Of a stretch of 64,000 bases of DNA, positions 51,085 through 63,303 are shown piece after piece. The first letter of the stretch is position 1, and each line of letters starts with the position of its first letter. Both the position numbers and the translations under genes were made by a program. The notes below the pieces were generated by a model that searched no databases, was not told the origin of the DNA, and worked only from the letters and a program-made list of their open reading frames with translations. Source of the DNA: Asterias amurensis (taxonomy: Eukaryota > Echinodermata > Asteroidea > Forcipulatida > Asteriidae). Where the stretch lies: assembly GCF_032118995.1 (NCBI RefSeq), contig NC_092648.1:18256450-18320449 (forward strand), given 5' to 3'.

Positions 51085-52839
51085 ATGGGGTTGTCGACCC
51101 TCCGCCACAGATCATTCGCATAAGTCGCAAAAAAAAAAATAATAATTCTCATACATGATTTTAGTTACATTTTTCCCCAATCCCGAGTGGGATGTAATGA
51201 CCATTGGACAGGGGCGGGCCTGTGAGTTCTTTTAAACTTTTTGCGGTCCCACTCAAATTTCGATACGGGCCTTATAGAGTTACAAATCCCCAATAGTCAA
51301 CACTGTGTAAAAAAGCCCTTTAAAAGTGAAATTGCTATTTCATCATGTCGTCATTATTTTTTTATTACCAGTGGATATAGGGGCGCTGAAAGGAAATTTT
51401 TCATGAGGGATTTTTCATGAAAAATCACATATTTTTTAGGATCATGTTTCAATGATGAACCAAACAGCATAAAAATATGACGCAAATTTTTGAATTACAC
51501 TAATTTACGATGTCGGCATTTTTATAGGGAATAGGCCCTATCTTAAGATTTTAAACATTTAAATATCATCGGTCAGTAGTGACGGACTAGATTTGGGCAT
51601 GGGTTGAATTCGTCTTCAACTTCACAAGTTAGTTCTCGAGGAAAGTGTGAGAAAGGAGGGACTCCTTGTTGATGGGTGGAATCTACAATATCCATGCCGG
51701 TAGCAAGTTGTTTTTCTGAACTCCGAAATTGCCACTGTCGTTGTGCTATTTAGTGGGGAAAGTTTGTTTTCTAAATAGATTGAAAAAAGAGAATCCTAAA
51801 AAAAAAAAAAGGGAACATTTTTTGAGAATAGTATTTCTAAAGTGCAGAAAAACCAGCGGTGGTTGCGTTAAAAAAACACCTCATCATTCACGACGAAACA
51901 GGTAGAGCGTCCTCAAGCGTTACATTTAAAAAGCCATTGTTGAATTCGACAAGACATCAGTCGGTGGTTGTAGTGTGCGCGTATTATAACGTGTACATTG
52001 TACAGGTTGTGTGTACATGCGCCTAGTTGTTGTGCACGAAGAGCTTAGAACGAAGGGTGGAGGAGGACGTGAGTAGGGCCTTTTTGTGATGTATTACTAT
52101 TGTGTTGTTACGACTTACTATACCGGAAGCTGTAGATTGAGTCACGAAAGCTGTGAGAAGTTGGTTGGAAATCATTTGGTGAGTGTGAAATAAGTAACTT
52201 TGGAGTAGTTTAGGATGACACAGCGCGTAAATAATTCAGCCCGAAACAACAGCGATTTTACACTTTTCAGGACAGGGCAGAGTTAATACGGGCATACGGA
52301 TGATACGGGTGGTGTGAACTATTTTTTACTACATAGTAACATACAGTACTGTACACAGGGCACGTTGATAAGATTGGTGAGTATTCCAGAGAGTGGTCCA
52401 GTGGCATTTATGATTTATGGTAACTACTGTACTACCTAGTGAGTGTACTACATTTATTAATATCCAGTGCCAGTGGTTGAATTGTTGTTCTAGTTCAAAC
52501 ACGAAAAGGGTACACTCATCATCATCATCAGGGTCAGTCAGCATGGTCAGTGGTTCAGTTCAGTATACTTGTTTGTCAACTCAAGTTATTTGTCATGGTC
52601 AGTGTGTCTGCGCCCTTAAGTCATGGTCCCAGTGTTGTATACTAAAAGTTTGTTCAATTTCAACATGGGGTCTTATTGTTTCTACTTTCAATATTTCCTT
52701 TGGCCTGGTTGGATATAGATAGGACGCAGTAGAAGGGCTATATTTTTCCGTATTCCACTCGCGCTTGTGTGATAACTTATTATGTCATGATGATGATGTG
52801 TACGTTTGAATGTCAGCTCGGTCGACAGAGTCAGCTTTT

Positions 52840-52957
52840 AATCTACTCGGTAAAAAGTAGAACTATGACTTATTATGAGGTTCGTTCCGCTATGATATCA
52901 TCTCCACAAGATGATAGCGGAATGAACCTCAGTCACTCATAGTTCTAGAAGTAGATT
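52840..52957. repeat. Near-perfect hairpin of about 118 bp
   Basis: AATCTACT...AGTAGAACTATGACT at the left is mirrored by AGTCACTCATAGTTCTAG... AGTAGATT at the right. GAGGTTCGTTCCGCTATGAT pairs with ATAGCGGAATGAACCTC around a loop of about 10 bases. Confidence 0.85.
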
Positions 52958-53082
52958 TCACCCAGCACTTTTGAATATTTCTCAATATATTTGAACTGAG
53001 CATGTTTTGTGCCATTCTGAATGCTATTTTGAGGAGCAAATCATCTGCTTGGGACAAACACACAATACAGTGAAATGTATGA

Positions 53083-53288
53083 GGGATAACTTTTTGGATG
53101 GCGCCACCACTCATTTTTACAAAAAGGGGTGGAAAAGTTTCCGTATGGCGCCACCACTTTGAGTGAAAAAGTGGTGGCGCCGTACGGAAAGTTATCCAAA
53201 GGGATATCTCATTGAGGTAAATTAGTTACTACATGTATTTTTTCATATCGAATGAAAAAGTGGTGGCGCCATACAGAAACTTTTCCGG
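53083..53288. repeat. Nested double copy of the 'GGCGCCACCACTTTTTC' MITE
   Basis: GGATAACTTTTTGGATGGCG opens the element. After CTCATTTTTACAAAAAGGGG a second partial copy begins (GTTTCCGTATGGCGCC) and runs to GCGCCGTACGGAAAGTTATC. Then the first copy resumes at AAAGGGATATCTCATTGAGG and ends GGCGCCATACAGAAACTTTT. This gives four GGCGCCA-type blocks. Confidence 0.8.
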
Positions 53289-53350
53289 TAGGGCTATGTG
53301 TTTCAACTCATGAAATTGCCTACAGCATACTTTGGACTAGTTGTTGTGAT

Positions 53351-53395
53351 ATATCGTAATCCTCCTCCCGGCAGTCAGAGGAGGGTTACGATATC
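53351..53395. repeat. Short hairpin, ATCGTAACCCTCC family
   Basis: ATATCGTAATCCTCCTCC is mirrored by GAGGAGGGTTACGATAT across a loop of about 9 bases. Confidence 0.8.
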
Positions 53396-56300
53396 GAAAC
53401 TAACTTTGGAGCTCCTACACTTAGTGGTAAAAGGTGTTTAATTATTTTTAAGAGTGGTTTTCAACGTATGTTTTTAAATAATTTCTTGATTTTGAATTTT
53501 TGTAAATTAATTATAATTTTTAATGTGTTTTTTTTTGTAAAAACATTTCAATGAATGCAGCCTAGAATGGCCGAAACAAATTAAAATATTTTGTTGTCAA
53601 AAGGTCATCAAAACATGTTATCATCCAAATGCAACTATGACCATATGGCACTCTGTCAGACGAAACTATGATGTTTTAGTATCAGTTGACATTTTGTGTA
53701 GCATTTTGCTATGCTGCTATACAAAGGAAATTGTTCTCTGCAAACATGATACATTGTATACGTAGAGGAAGTATTAAATATGACACGGTTTCCCTTCAAA
53801 GTCAGTGGTATACATGGTGTACACTGTGTGCTGACTCCAACCTTTATAGTTTGTTTTCTCGTTGTACACAACGAGTAGGGAGTTCTGTGGAACGATTTAT
53901 ATTTTACTATAAAAAGTTGTATTGTCAGTATTAGTACTGTGTACAAAAATACTCGTTTTTATTTTGTCTTAGATACACCTCACTGGATACACATAGAGGG
54001 CTCCAAGGATATTTTTACTGTTCATTCCTCTTGAATGTTCAGACCTTGATTTGAATATGTTGCCTATCTGATTGTTTTAATAAATTCTGTGTGAGAATAG
54101 TGCAAGTTAATTTACTACGTAGATAGAGAGGGGTAATAATATATACATTATCAAAAACTGTTATCTCTAGAGATTATACACAAAGATTTGCACTCCATTA
54201 AAAATACTGTAGAGAACTCTGATAAACTGATTAAGATGCACATTCCATTGATTGTTTCATTCATACCATGTGTATGCATAATACTATGCAGCTTTGAATT
54301 AAATTAACTTGAAATATGATTCCGAGAATTCAATTATCCTGCATCTTAGAATTTGGTGCTTGTGAAGTCCATAAATTAGTTTTTTTGCCAACTTCATAAA
54401 AGCTGTCATTCTGTCAATGTTAAGAATACAAGGAAATTTTAGTGCGACTGATTCAGCTAACGACAGCTGATTTAAATGACACCATCATGTCATAAAAGTA
54501 TGTTATACAAAATTTAAAATCTCAAAATACTCGCATAGAAAAAAAAATGTATTTGGGTTTGTAATTGTATCGCCAAGGAGACCCCAAATCTGACAAAAGA
54601 TTTCCAGTTTGTTCACTGGGACCATTAAACATTATGGACTGGAAAAAAACAAGAAGTATACATTCTTTTTAAGATCAAAACACCCCCCCCCCTCCACTTA
54701 AAGATAGATGTCTTCATGCAGTGTCCTCCATAATAATAAAAAAGATGCCCTAACATTTTCATTTTTTCAGGACTCCTCTGGGACAATTTTGTTTCTAAAA
54801 TCATCTTTCCCATCAATTATGGTTACCTCCGGTTCATTAAGATCAATTCAGTGGTCAGAGCTCCTCCGCTATAATTATTCTCTCAACAATGAGTAATAGT
54901 AAATTGGGAAGATAAAAGGTTTCCGCTTTGTGCCGAAGTCCGAGCTTTCGACATGTTGGGTATTTTTTGTTTGTTTGTTATGAAGTCGTGACTCATGGTT
55001 GTGAACTGCAGTCAGGCATGGCTCATGTTGTGTTCATTTATAGTCGTGAAAATTGTAATATTTAATACCCCCCGGCATAAACGGAAACTTATTTTTGTTG
55101 ATGGGTAATTTTGTTTGCCATTAATCACTAATCAGTGTCCCTTCGTTCTTTTTTGTTTGAATTTACAAGCTCCTAAAAACATTTACTTAATGTGTATAGC
55201 AATTTCATGTCATGCGATTGATGAAATAGAAAAGCAGTTACTATATCGCAGTTCATTAAACCAGCATTCATGGTAGCAGCTTTTTGCAGAAATCTCTAGT
55301 GGCATTACAAAACTCTGTCCTTACTCTATGGCTAAATGTAACGCCAATTTATCATGGCAAAAAAAACAAACTCCTTAATAAATTTCAATGCTACTTCAGC
55401 AGTGTGTTTGGAAAAAGAATGTCTTATAAGTTTCAATTGAATGTTTGCTGATTTAGCATGGCTAAAAAAACACCATTTAGTTTAAATTGAATAAGAATAT
55501 TATGCTAATTTCTGCATTGTTTGAAAAAAATGCCTTATAAGTTTCAATGCTAGTAGAATACTCATTATTCTCAAAGTGAAATTTAATGAAATAACATTGT
55601 TTGAAACGGACAGGAAAGGATTCTGATCTGAACAATTTATTTATTCGAAAGGAACGAAAGAAACATTATATGGATTTGGTTATTTCAGAACAGATTATGA
55701 GTTTAAGTTCCTGGTGTACCCGTTAACCTGTACTTTTTCTTGTTGTAAATTCATGGAAAAAGCAAAGCAAAAACAGGAAATAACTCATCTTGATTTTTGT
55801 TCCAATGTTACTTGTTCCCGAAACTGCTAATATTTAAACAAAAAATAGCACTTGTGACTTGTCTCTTATAACGTACATTGTAGTCTAATCTTTTTGGAAT
55901 TCTTCATCATTAAGTATTTCTTTGGATTCAGTGTTTTTAGATTTAATTCCCACTTGGCGCCATTGTTTTAGAAACTTGACTGAATCCACTTGAGACCTGT
56001 CGTCAAGTACTTGTTCACCTCTTTTTAATATTCAAGTACGCTCAGTGCTACTCTTGGTAAGGGGCTATTTTAAAAAAATACATATTTAAGGCAAACAATT
56101 TAGGGAAGCAGGTAGGAATTGATATTCCTCTTGAAACAGGCTACCATAATAGATTGTAGGATGGAGGAAAACACACATTAGGCGGGGATTTTAAGAGTGA
56201 GAGCTGTTGGAATGGCTCTTTGTTATACACCCCTGCATAGTGAGTGTCCTAAATAAAAAGATTGGTTTCATGCTTTTTAAACACTTGGATGGGGGAACCA

Positions 56301-56841
56301 AGTTGAATAGACCATAAACTGGTGGCACATTTAATATAGAAATACCTGTAGACCAGAAACAGTTGCCATTACCTGTTAAGAACTACTCGAAACAATGCTC
56401 AAACACAGTAGTTATTGAAATGGTACTTAAAACACCATGGAGGGCTAGTATACAAAATACCCACTGGTCCTCTGCTGGCCAAAGTCCAGTAATTTTAGCA
56501 TCCATCCAGTAACCCTATAACCAAACAACAGCTGCATTCCAGTATTTTTTCAAAACACACATTTTTAAAGATAAAAAAGCACAGTAACTGTAGGCCTGAA
56601 GAAGGAAAGGAATGATTTATGTAGATTGTAAACGATATTTCTGGTCCAGTGAAAGTGCAGAGCAGTTCAAGACCCATGGTTAAAATGGAGATTACCTTGG
56701 AATCCGAACCCTGTTGATAAATGGACCTTGAGTAAGTCTTTGCTAGAATCCTTCTTCACTTCAAAATCCAACACTGTATTGTAACTCAACTCCCAAAATG
56801 TTGGACTCTGATCACGGTGGTATTCCTGATCCAACTTAAAG

Positions 56842-56950
56842 CAGGCCTGGAATTAAGAGGGGCCCATGGCCTCCAGGTCCCTGGTCATGGCCTTGGTGCC
56901 CCTTCAGACGTTTCCCATTTAGGCTTCTTAAAGAAGTGCCCTTATTCAAA
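56842..56950. repeat. Dispersed repeat, GCCTTGGTGCCCYTTG family
   Basis: GCAGGCCTGGAATTAAGAGG, GGTCATGGCCTTGGTGCCCC and AAGTGCCCTTATTCAAA follow the same order as 20874-20990. Confidence 0.6.
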
Positions 56951-58296
56951 ATGATGATAACATTTCAGGCCTGGTAAAGTATCAGTTTTAATCAGTTCTC
57001 AGTCAGACAGAATCAAATCAACATCAAGGTATGGCTAATGTTTCAAAACATCCACCTTGAGAGGGCCCTTTGGCCTTAAAGAGGGCAATTGTTTTAGTAA
57101 CACTAGTTCACAACAAATACGTTTCTCACATTACCAGCAGCCACAAACCATTTGCTCATTTCAGATGTGTTTGTAGTTTTCATTTTTAAACATCGCCACA
57201 TGCATGGCACAAGTCAAACTTTTGTTGTGTCTCCTGGGTTCACTGTAAGACTCCTTATGACAGTAAAATAGCACCGTTGACTTTAATTGGTCAGGTAATT
57301 CTGATTCTCAACATTTCGTTGACATTGTCTTCAATTCATCTTCGAGAGTTCAGGGGACAAGTCACATTTATAATGGTTTTGTTTGTTACAGTTGGTACCT
57401 GGACAATTTGATGTTGCTAAAAATGCATTCATCTAAAATATAAAATTGACCCCACACAGAAACAAGCTGTTTTCCCAAATCTTTATAATACTTTATGTTT
57501 AACCTAGAAACCATCCAGAAAGCCACGTACTAAACTCTACTAATTGAATTTGCACTTGTCCAGTATGCTGAAGAGTACTATAGAGGTCTTGTTAGATGAA
57601 TGATAGTTAATTTACTATAGCATGATTCAATTCACAGCCCCAGCACGCTGAGCGTGACCCTTGCTTGTGTTTGGCACTCAGATATGGTTGTCAGGCATTT
57701 TTTTTTCAGCTAGGAGAGGACAAAGTCTACAATAATCTGATTGATGAGTAGTCAATCCGCACTAACTTCTGAACTGAAAAGCTGTTTATGAATTTGTTGT
57801 TTCCAATCCATGCCATTTATAGTATATTTTTTACAAACAGGCTGCTTGTACTCTTGTACACAAAAAACATTACACTGCAGTGCAACATGACGCATTATAT
57901 TACACTATTATATAGTGCTACATCAAAATGGTTGTCACTTGTCAGTATGGTTCAACAAATGCAAGGACTTTTTCTATTTTATTTTTATGAATTATGAAAC
58001 TGGAGTTTTGTTTACTACAACCTCATGGCAGTTTCAGGGTTGCTCTCGTAAATGCTGACCTCTGGATTCAGATTAATTTTTAAACATGATTTATTGACTT
58101 GTGTGTGTTTGCATTTTATATAAATGCATTTTTTATGTTATAATGTAAGGATTTGTAATCTCCTGCTTGAAACCCTAGGATGGGCCCTATTAAAAGTTTA
58201 ATCAGTAAAATATAAAAATCATTATAAAAAGTAGCGCCAAATTGCATAAGTGCATTTAACTGGCATTTGGCCAGTGGGCCAATGTTATTAAGGGCT

Positions 58297-58490
58297 TTTA
58301 AAATGCCAACTCGGGCGTGTATGCTTCATTTTAGAAAGGGCAAGTGCACCAAGGCATTTTCTCCTTGGTAAAGGGCACCTTATGAGGAATTTTTAAGTTT
58401 CCACTGAAGCTTTTCAAGGGCACCAAGGCAATGACCAGGGGGCATGGAGGCAATCGCCTTCGTTGCCTTTGTGAAGTGTCAGGCCTGCCA
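58297..58490. repeat. Dispersed repeat, GCCTTGGTGCCCYTTG family, inverted
   Basis: GGGCAAGTGCACCAAGGCAT, CCTTGGTAAAGGGCACC, CAAGGGCACCAAGGCAATG and GGCAATCGCCTTCGTTGCC are the reverse complement of the motif order at 21262-21436. Confidence 0.7.
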
Positions 58491-59452
58491 ACCCTTCAAT
58501 AAATAAACAAGTAAAATAAACAAGTAAATACAATTGCTGGCTGTACACAATGTATCCACAATACTTATTATTATTTTTGTTGTGATATTAATGGGGCACA
58601 GCGCACTTACTTTAAAATGCTGTGTACTTGAATAGAATTAACATACAGATCAATGTCCAATCAAACACTCTGATGAAAAATAATGAGGCCAAATAAAAAA
58701 TAATACCAGTTGATCATCCCCTCCCACATGCTTTTTTGAGGCAGCGCCTTTTTTTTTACTAAGTTTTATTTTACTTTTTTTTTTCAAAAGGACAAATTTT
58801 CTGTGTATTTCTACATAAAGTAGGTGGTGACTTCACACTGAGTAATGGTGGCCAATTTGAATTAAAATATTTGGCAGTCACCTTAAAAAGATAAAAATAA
58901 AAGGGCCCCATCCTCCTCTATTTTTGAAACACCTGGACGATCAACTGGTACTTATTTTACTTGGTCTAATGGATGTGGAACATCTGATGTTCAAGGTACA
59001 TTGTAGGATGTGTTGACAGACCGACTCCAAATGCACGAAACAACATACAATTTATTATGCAGATTACAACCAATTATTTGTAGTACCAGCAGATATAATA
59101 CTACATATTTACTCAACAAATTATTAGGCGGGTGTGTATAATGTACTTCATGTGTTGTCTGTACTATTAATTTCATTTTGTTTCACATAGTTTCTGGTTT
59201 CCAACTTGTAGCTTTGTTGTAAGTGATTAACATTTTAAATTGAGCAATCCTTTATACACGCAGTTTGTTTGGAAATGTCTTATTTGTCAGTAAAGTTTTT
59301 TAAGGGTTTTATACACTTTTCTTACCATTTTTTTTTCTTTAGATCAAATGCCACATTGTTTTCCACCTGGTTTACTAGGTTTTTCAGTTCTGTTTTTTTT
59401 TGTGTGAATGAAGATTTTCTTGTAACATTTGATTTTTTTTTTTTTTTTGCAG

Positions 59453-60267
59453 ATCTCGTGACCCCCCTACAGTACTTGCTGCTAGTTCCCTCCCCAGTTG
59501 TTAACAGTCACCCGCATCGCAATTATTACGGTTTACGCCACACAGAAAAGAATGCCTCCTTTCTCTTAATCCATTGATGGAATGACAACCTTTTCGATTG
59601 GCCTCCATCAAGGACAAATGCGCCCCTATCTTGTATGTAAAGAGGATTAATCCTGGCTTTTTGTTGAGGGATTAGCGTTAACTGTTGAGTGGATTCATCA
59701 ACTGACATTCAATGGACACTCGGGAGGATTCACATATCATATAACTGTAGAGTAACGGGAGAGCTGTGAAATACTGGCAGGTGTGTCTATGGTTTGGTAG
59801 TCGGAAGACTGACACTTTGATGATTCTCGGAATTATAATCAAATCATCTGGACAGGAAATATGAATATTTGCCCTGGCGCCACATGAAACTCATTGCATG
59901 GTGCAGACTGGGCTGACAGCGATTATCGGACTTGAAAGTGTGCTGTTGACACTGAAATTGAACCCTGTGTTTGTTTCATCTGCTTGCGGGTGAGTTTTTA
60001 TCAACCCTGTGTGTGTTATTAGAAAAGCGCCTGCTTTGAATGACATACTTTTTGTTGTGCTTCTGGATTTGCCCTCGGTCAATTTAGTGGTATTCTTGAA
60101 GGAGGTCAGAGATTCAGAAAGAGTGGAGTGTACAGACCTTGATTCTATTTAAGCTGATCGTTTGGGAAGGATGGACGACTTCGACATCAGCCTTTTGTAG
60201 CTTTTGAACATTCCCATGTGCCTGAATTTCCCGTCAGTGAGTCTGTGTGCCTTGGGATTTGATCTTA
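59453..60267 (+). other. Likely 5' UTR part of the unrecognised gene's coding exon
   Basis: A long T tract followed by GCAG (AG at 59451-59452) is a strong acceptor. From there to the ATG at 60268 the sequence has several short upstream open frames and stops in all frames. This fits a long 5' UTR of about 815 bases, but a promoter inside this stretch is also possible. Confidence 0.4.
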
Positions 60268-62028
60268 ATGCGACTTTATACTTGCCCTGTGTCTTCTGTA
60301 ATGAATTCACAGTATAACTCTATGCAAGTGGGCACTGGCCACCCATTCTGTCATCCAACACCTAGTGTAAAGTCATCACCAGTGGATATCCCCGAAGGGA
60401 GCAAAGTCGGCCATGGCAGGGAATTCTTTTGTTTCAATGAAGATGTGCGACAAGCAGTTTCTTGCCCTTCGGCTTTCCAACCAGTCTGCGCATACAAAAA
60501 GGCAGAGAGAGACAAATTAAACCAGACCCCTCTAAGTGATCAACCCAAGATGTCTGCAAACTCTCCATCAAATAGAACTCTCATAGGGCGCCCTGTTTCT
60601 CCACAGACTGTCAGTGTCCGAACAATACCACCTGGGGTCAATTTCCAGTCGCAGGGACGCGTGACGCTTCCTTTATCCGACAAACCAGAATCCAGTTCCA
60701 AACCTAGTTGGATAAGAACTCGGCAGCAAAGAGACCGATCTCCTTCTGTGGATAGTAGGCATCTGCTGAATAGCTACAAACAACCTTCACCCAACAGAAG
60801 TCTTTCATCAGATCCGGCATGCCCAGTGACTGTCCGACCAGTGTCACCAGGAATTCTAAGTCTATGCAACAAATTTGCTCCGGTGAAAAGCACCTCGGAT
60901 TTTAACTTGGACATCCCGAAGGGTCGTCCCAGATCAAAGTCTGCCACAGGTGCCATGATTAAGAAACCTGACTCGCCAGTTTCCCCGCTGCTTCTTAGGC
61001 GTTCAGTGAGTCCTAAACCAACAAAACTGCTCCTTGCTACCGATTCGTCCGACTCTGAATCAGGACAAAGCCTTAACTTGGCCAGAAACTTGTTATCACC
61101 CGGAAACAGCCCAAGTAGTGGGTATGGTAGTGGATTTTACTCCAGCAGTCCCCTTTGCCTTAGTCCAAGAAGTAACTCTCCTGCTCTGGTAGTAGATGTA
61201 ACCCACAGCTCAGACAAAACAAGTCAAGGACACCTAACCTTGCCTGACGCAGACGGCAGTAGAGCAGTGCGAACCTCAAGCCAGGATAGTGGAGTCGCAA
61301 ACATTTCCGAATCTGGACTTCAGTATGGGCAAGCACCATCAAGTGGAACAATGTCGCCACCGGAAACAGTTTTGAGTCTCGCCGTCCCAATGAACAACAG
61401 ACCCAAAACTTTAGTTCGTTCGAACAATGTCTTTGAGAGTATCGACCAAAGAGATTCTAATAGCTTTCGGGAGCCAAGTCCTCAATCCCCAGATGAAGGA
61501 TTCCAAGACAGTGACAAATCAAATGCTTTTGATCATTCAGTAGCTCCCTTGTCTAGAGACAATAACAAGCCAAACCAGGAGGTCAAAAAATCCAAACTAA
61601 CGATTCGACTTAAAAGTCCTGGGAGCTCGCTTGACCAACCCCCCTCTCCTGACCCTCCTAAAAATATCCCAGAAATAACTCTGCCGGTAAACTCCAGACC
61701 CTTCCTCACAGTCGAGGAGCGCCGGCGTGACTTTGGGAACAGATCCGACACGTTGATGTCAAGTATGCAAAGCTTTGAGTGCCTTCCTTCGGTCGTTGTG
61801 AGTGACCACTGTGATGAAGAAGTTAGTAACATTTCTTGGGATGGCAGTATGGATGCGTCAGTGTTTACCCCTAAAGAGCCAAGTCAGATTGGCTTGTCTA
61901 TCGATGATATCAAACGGTCTAAGAGTATCAGGAAGCTATCCAACGCTAGCACTGTGTCCTCATTCAGCCACGATTCCTTGGATGATGAACTTAGTGATGA
62001 TATGTGTTTCAAAGAAGAACCTAAGAAG
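60268..62028 (+). CDS. Large Ser/Pro-rich protein, first coding exon only
   Basis: One long open exon encodes 587 codons from ATG 60268 to a clean donor (CCTAAGAAG then GTAAGTG) at 62028, in phase 0. Later exons lie beyond the window or were not found. A second ATG at 60301 (MNSQYNSMQVG) is an alternative start. The product is low-complexity and probably disordered: rich in Ser, Pro, Asn and Asp with many Ser-Pro sites (RPVSPQT, RSVSPKP, CLSPRSNSP). It has a DSG motif at 340-342 resembling a beta-TrCP degron and a basic RSKSIRKLS stretch (550-558) of basophilic-kinase or 14-3-3 type, then an acidic end. I recognise no folded domain and cannot name the family; a cytoskeletal, polarity or Rho-signalling scaffold is a guess. 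The long even frame and splice donor make coding status likely. Confidence 0.82.
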
Positions 62029-62934
62029 GTAAGTGTCTCTTAAATTATCTTCAGTAGAAATCTATTAGTTCTGAATAATGTAATCGCCTCAATACTTACC
62101 GGCACTTTTGATCCTCATCGGGAATAGGATTAAAGTGGGATCTGATCGCCCTTGTGGATTAATAGGCGATCAAAAGTCGAGTAGGAACGCAAAGGGCAAT
62201 CAGACCCCGCAATTTGCTAGCAAAACAGAGTTCTTTTGAACCCACTAGATTCCCAAAAGGGGGATCAATGTGCGATCACACTCAAGTGGAAGCGCCACCG
62301 CGATTTCACCCCTGCATCTTAACTTGTTGCACAGGATCCCGATTTTGCAGTTGTGGATCCAGTGGGAACGTGGTCTATTAGTCTTAAAGTCAAACAGCTC
62401 ATATGCTATATGTAGCTAAATTTAAGTGTAAGGTCTTTATGGACCCCAAAAAATGGATTTTGATGGAACTGAAAAGTATGGATTTTGCTGTATGGCTACA
62501 ATGGGTTCATTGTTCACTTTGGGAAAGGTTTCAAGTCCATAAAATGGATACACCATCACAATGACCAAAACTGTAATGGAGTTGTGCCATTGACCCAAAA
62601 ATGTAAGTGTTCAAAGTTCAGTGTGCTTTTGCCATTTCCTTTTCTTTTTCAAATTACTAAGTTGCATCCTGATTAGGAAGGGCCTCTGGAATTACGCAGA
62701 GGCTGTGGGTCCCCCTCCAAACATTTCCTAAAGACTTACATGTAAGATTTTCCAATGAAATTGCCCTTTGGAAAATAAAAATTACATTGCCCCCTCAAGG
62801 GTGAAACTCCAGTCCTGTTGGGACCCATGTGACTAAGAGCATCATGAAGAAATTCTGGACAAGGTAAAGTTCCTATCCAAAATGCATACATTTCAGACAT
62901 GCAGGATTTGGGCCATAGGGTAATCCTCCCAAAC
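62029..62934. other. Intron start of the unrecognised gene
   Basis: No exon was found. Repeat fragments of the GCCTTGGTGCCC type appear near 62660-62825 (GGAATTACGCAGAGG, AAATTGCCCTTTGG, CCCCCTCAAGG). Confidence 0.5.
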
Positions 62935-62944
62935 ATACATCAAC

Positions 62945-63300
62945 TCGGGAAAGTACTGAGTATACAGTGCTAACACACATCGGTGTATGGGTAAAAACCA
63001 AAATTAATATTCTTTATCCCCGATGCAAATTTAACATCTATTATATCGTTGCGGTACCCGCTGCCAAAACATAGGATTCGAACTGCCTCTAGCTGCCGGG
63101 CAACCTCGGTAGTCTAGTTGGTAAGACACTGCTCTAGAATTGCAAGGGTCGTGGGTTCGAATCCCACCCGAGTAACATGCCTGTGATATTTTTTCACAGG
63201 ACTCGGGAAAGTACTGAGTATACAGTGCTAACACACATCGGTGTATGGGTAAAAACCAAAATTAATATTCTTTATCCCCGATGCAAATTTAACATCTATT
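62945..63300 (+). mobile_element. Young SINE-like element with terminal direct repeats
   Basis: The same block of about 100 bp (CTCGGGAAAGTACTGAG... ATCTATTATA) occurs at 62944-63045 and 63202-63303, and I see no differences between them. Between lie a head (63046-63102) and a tRNA-like promoter with A box TAGTCTAGTTGG (63110-63121) and B box GGTTCGAATCC (63154-63164). CTCGG at 63105-63109 can pair with CCGAG at 63168-63172 as in an acceptor stem. ATACATCAAC flanks the element at 62935-62944 and 63301-63310; because the edges are ambiguous the duplication is 5-10 bp. Diverged relatives are at 8821-9119 and 18905-19130. Confidence 0.85.
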
Positions 63301-63303
63301 ATA

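Larger units (their letters stand above)
51084..60267. other. Presumed 5' region and first intron of the unrecognised plus-strand gene
   Basis: There is no recognisable coding exon here. A candidate non-coding first exon ends at a strong donor (GAGGAC then GTGAGT, GT at 52069-52070). A T-rich acceptor (GCAG ending 59452) opens the exon that contains the long open frame at 60268. In between lie the hairpins at 52840-52957, 53083-53288 and 53351-53395, and repeat copies at 56842-56950 and 58297-58490. Confidence 0.35.

Noticed and set aside
63103-63175. A possible functional tRNA gene
   Set aside because: A and B boxes are good and an acceptor-like CTCGG/CCGAG pair exists, but the element repeats elsewhere with the same flanks and has no convincing anticodon arm. 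It is the promoter part of a SINE.
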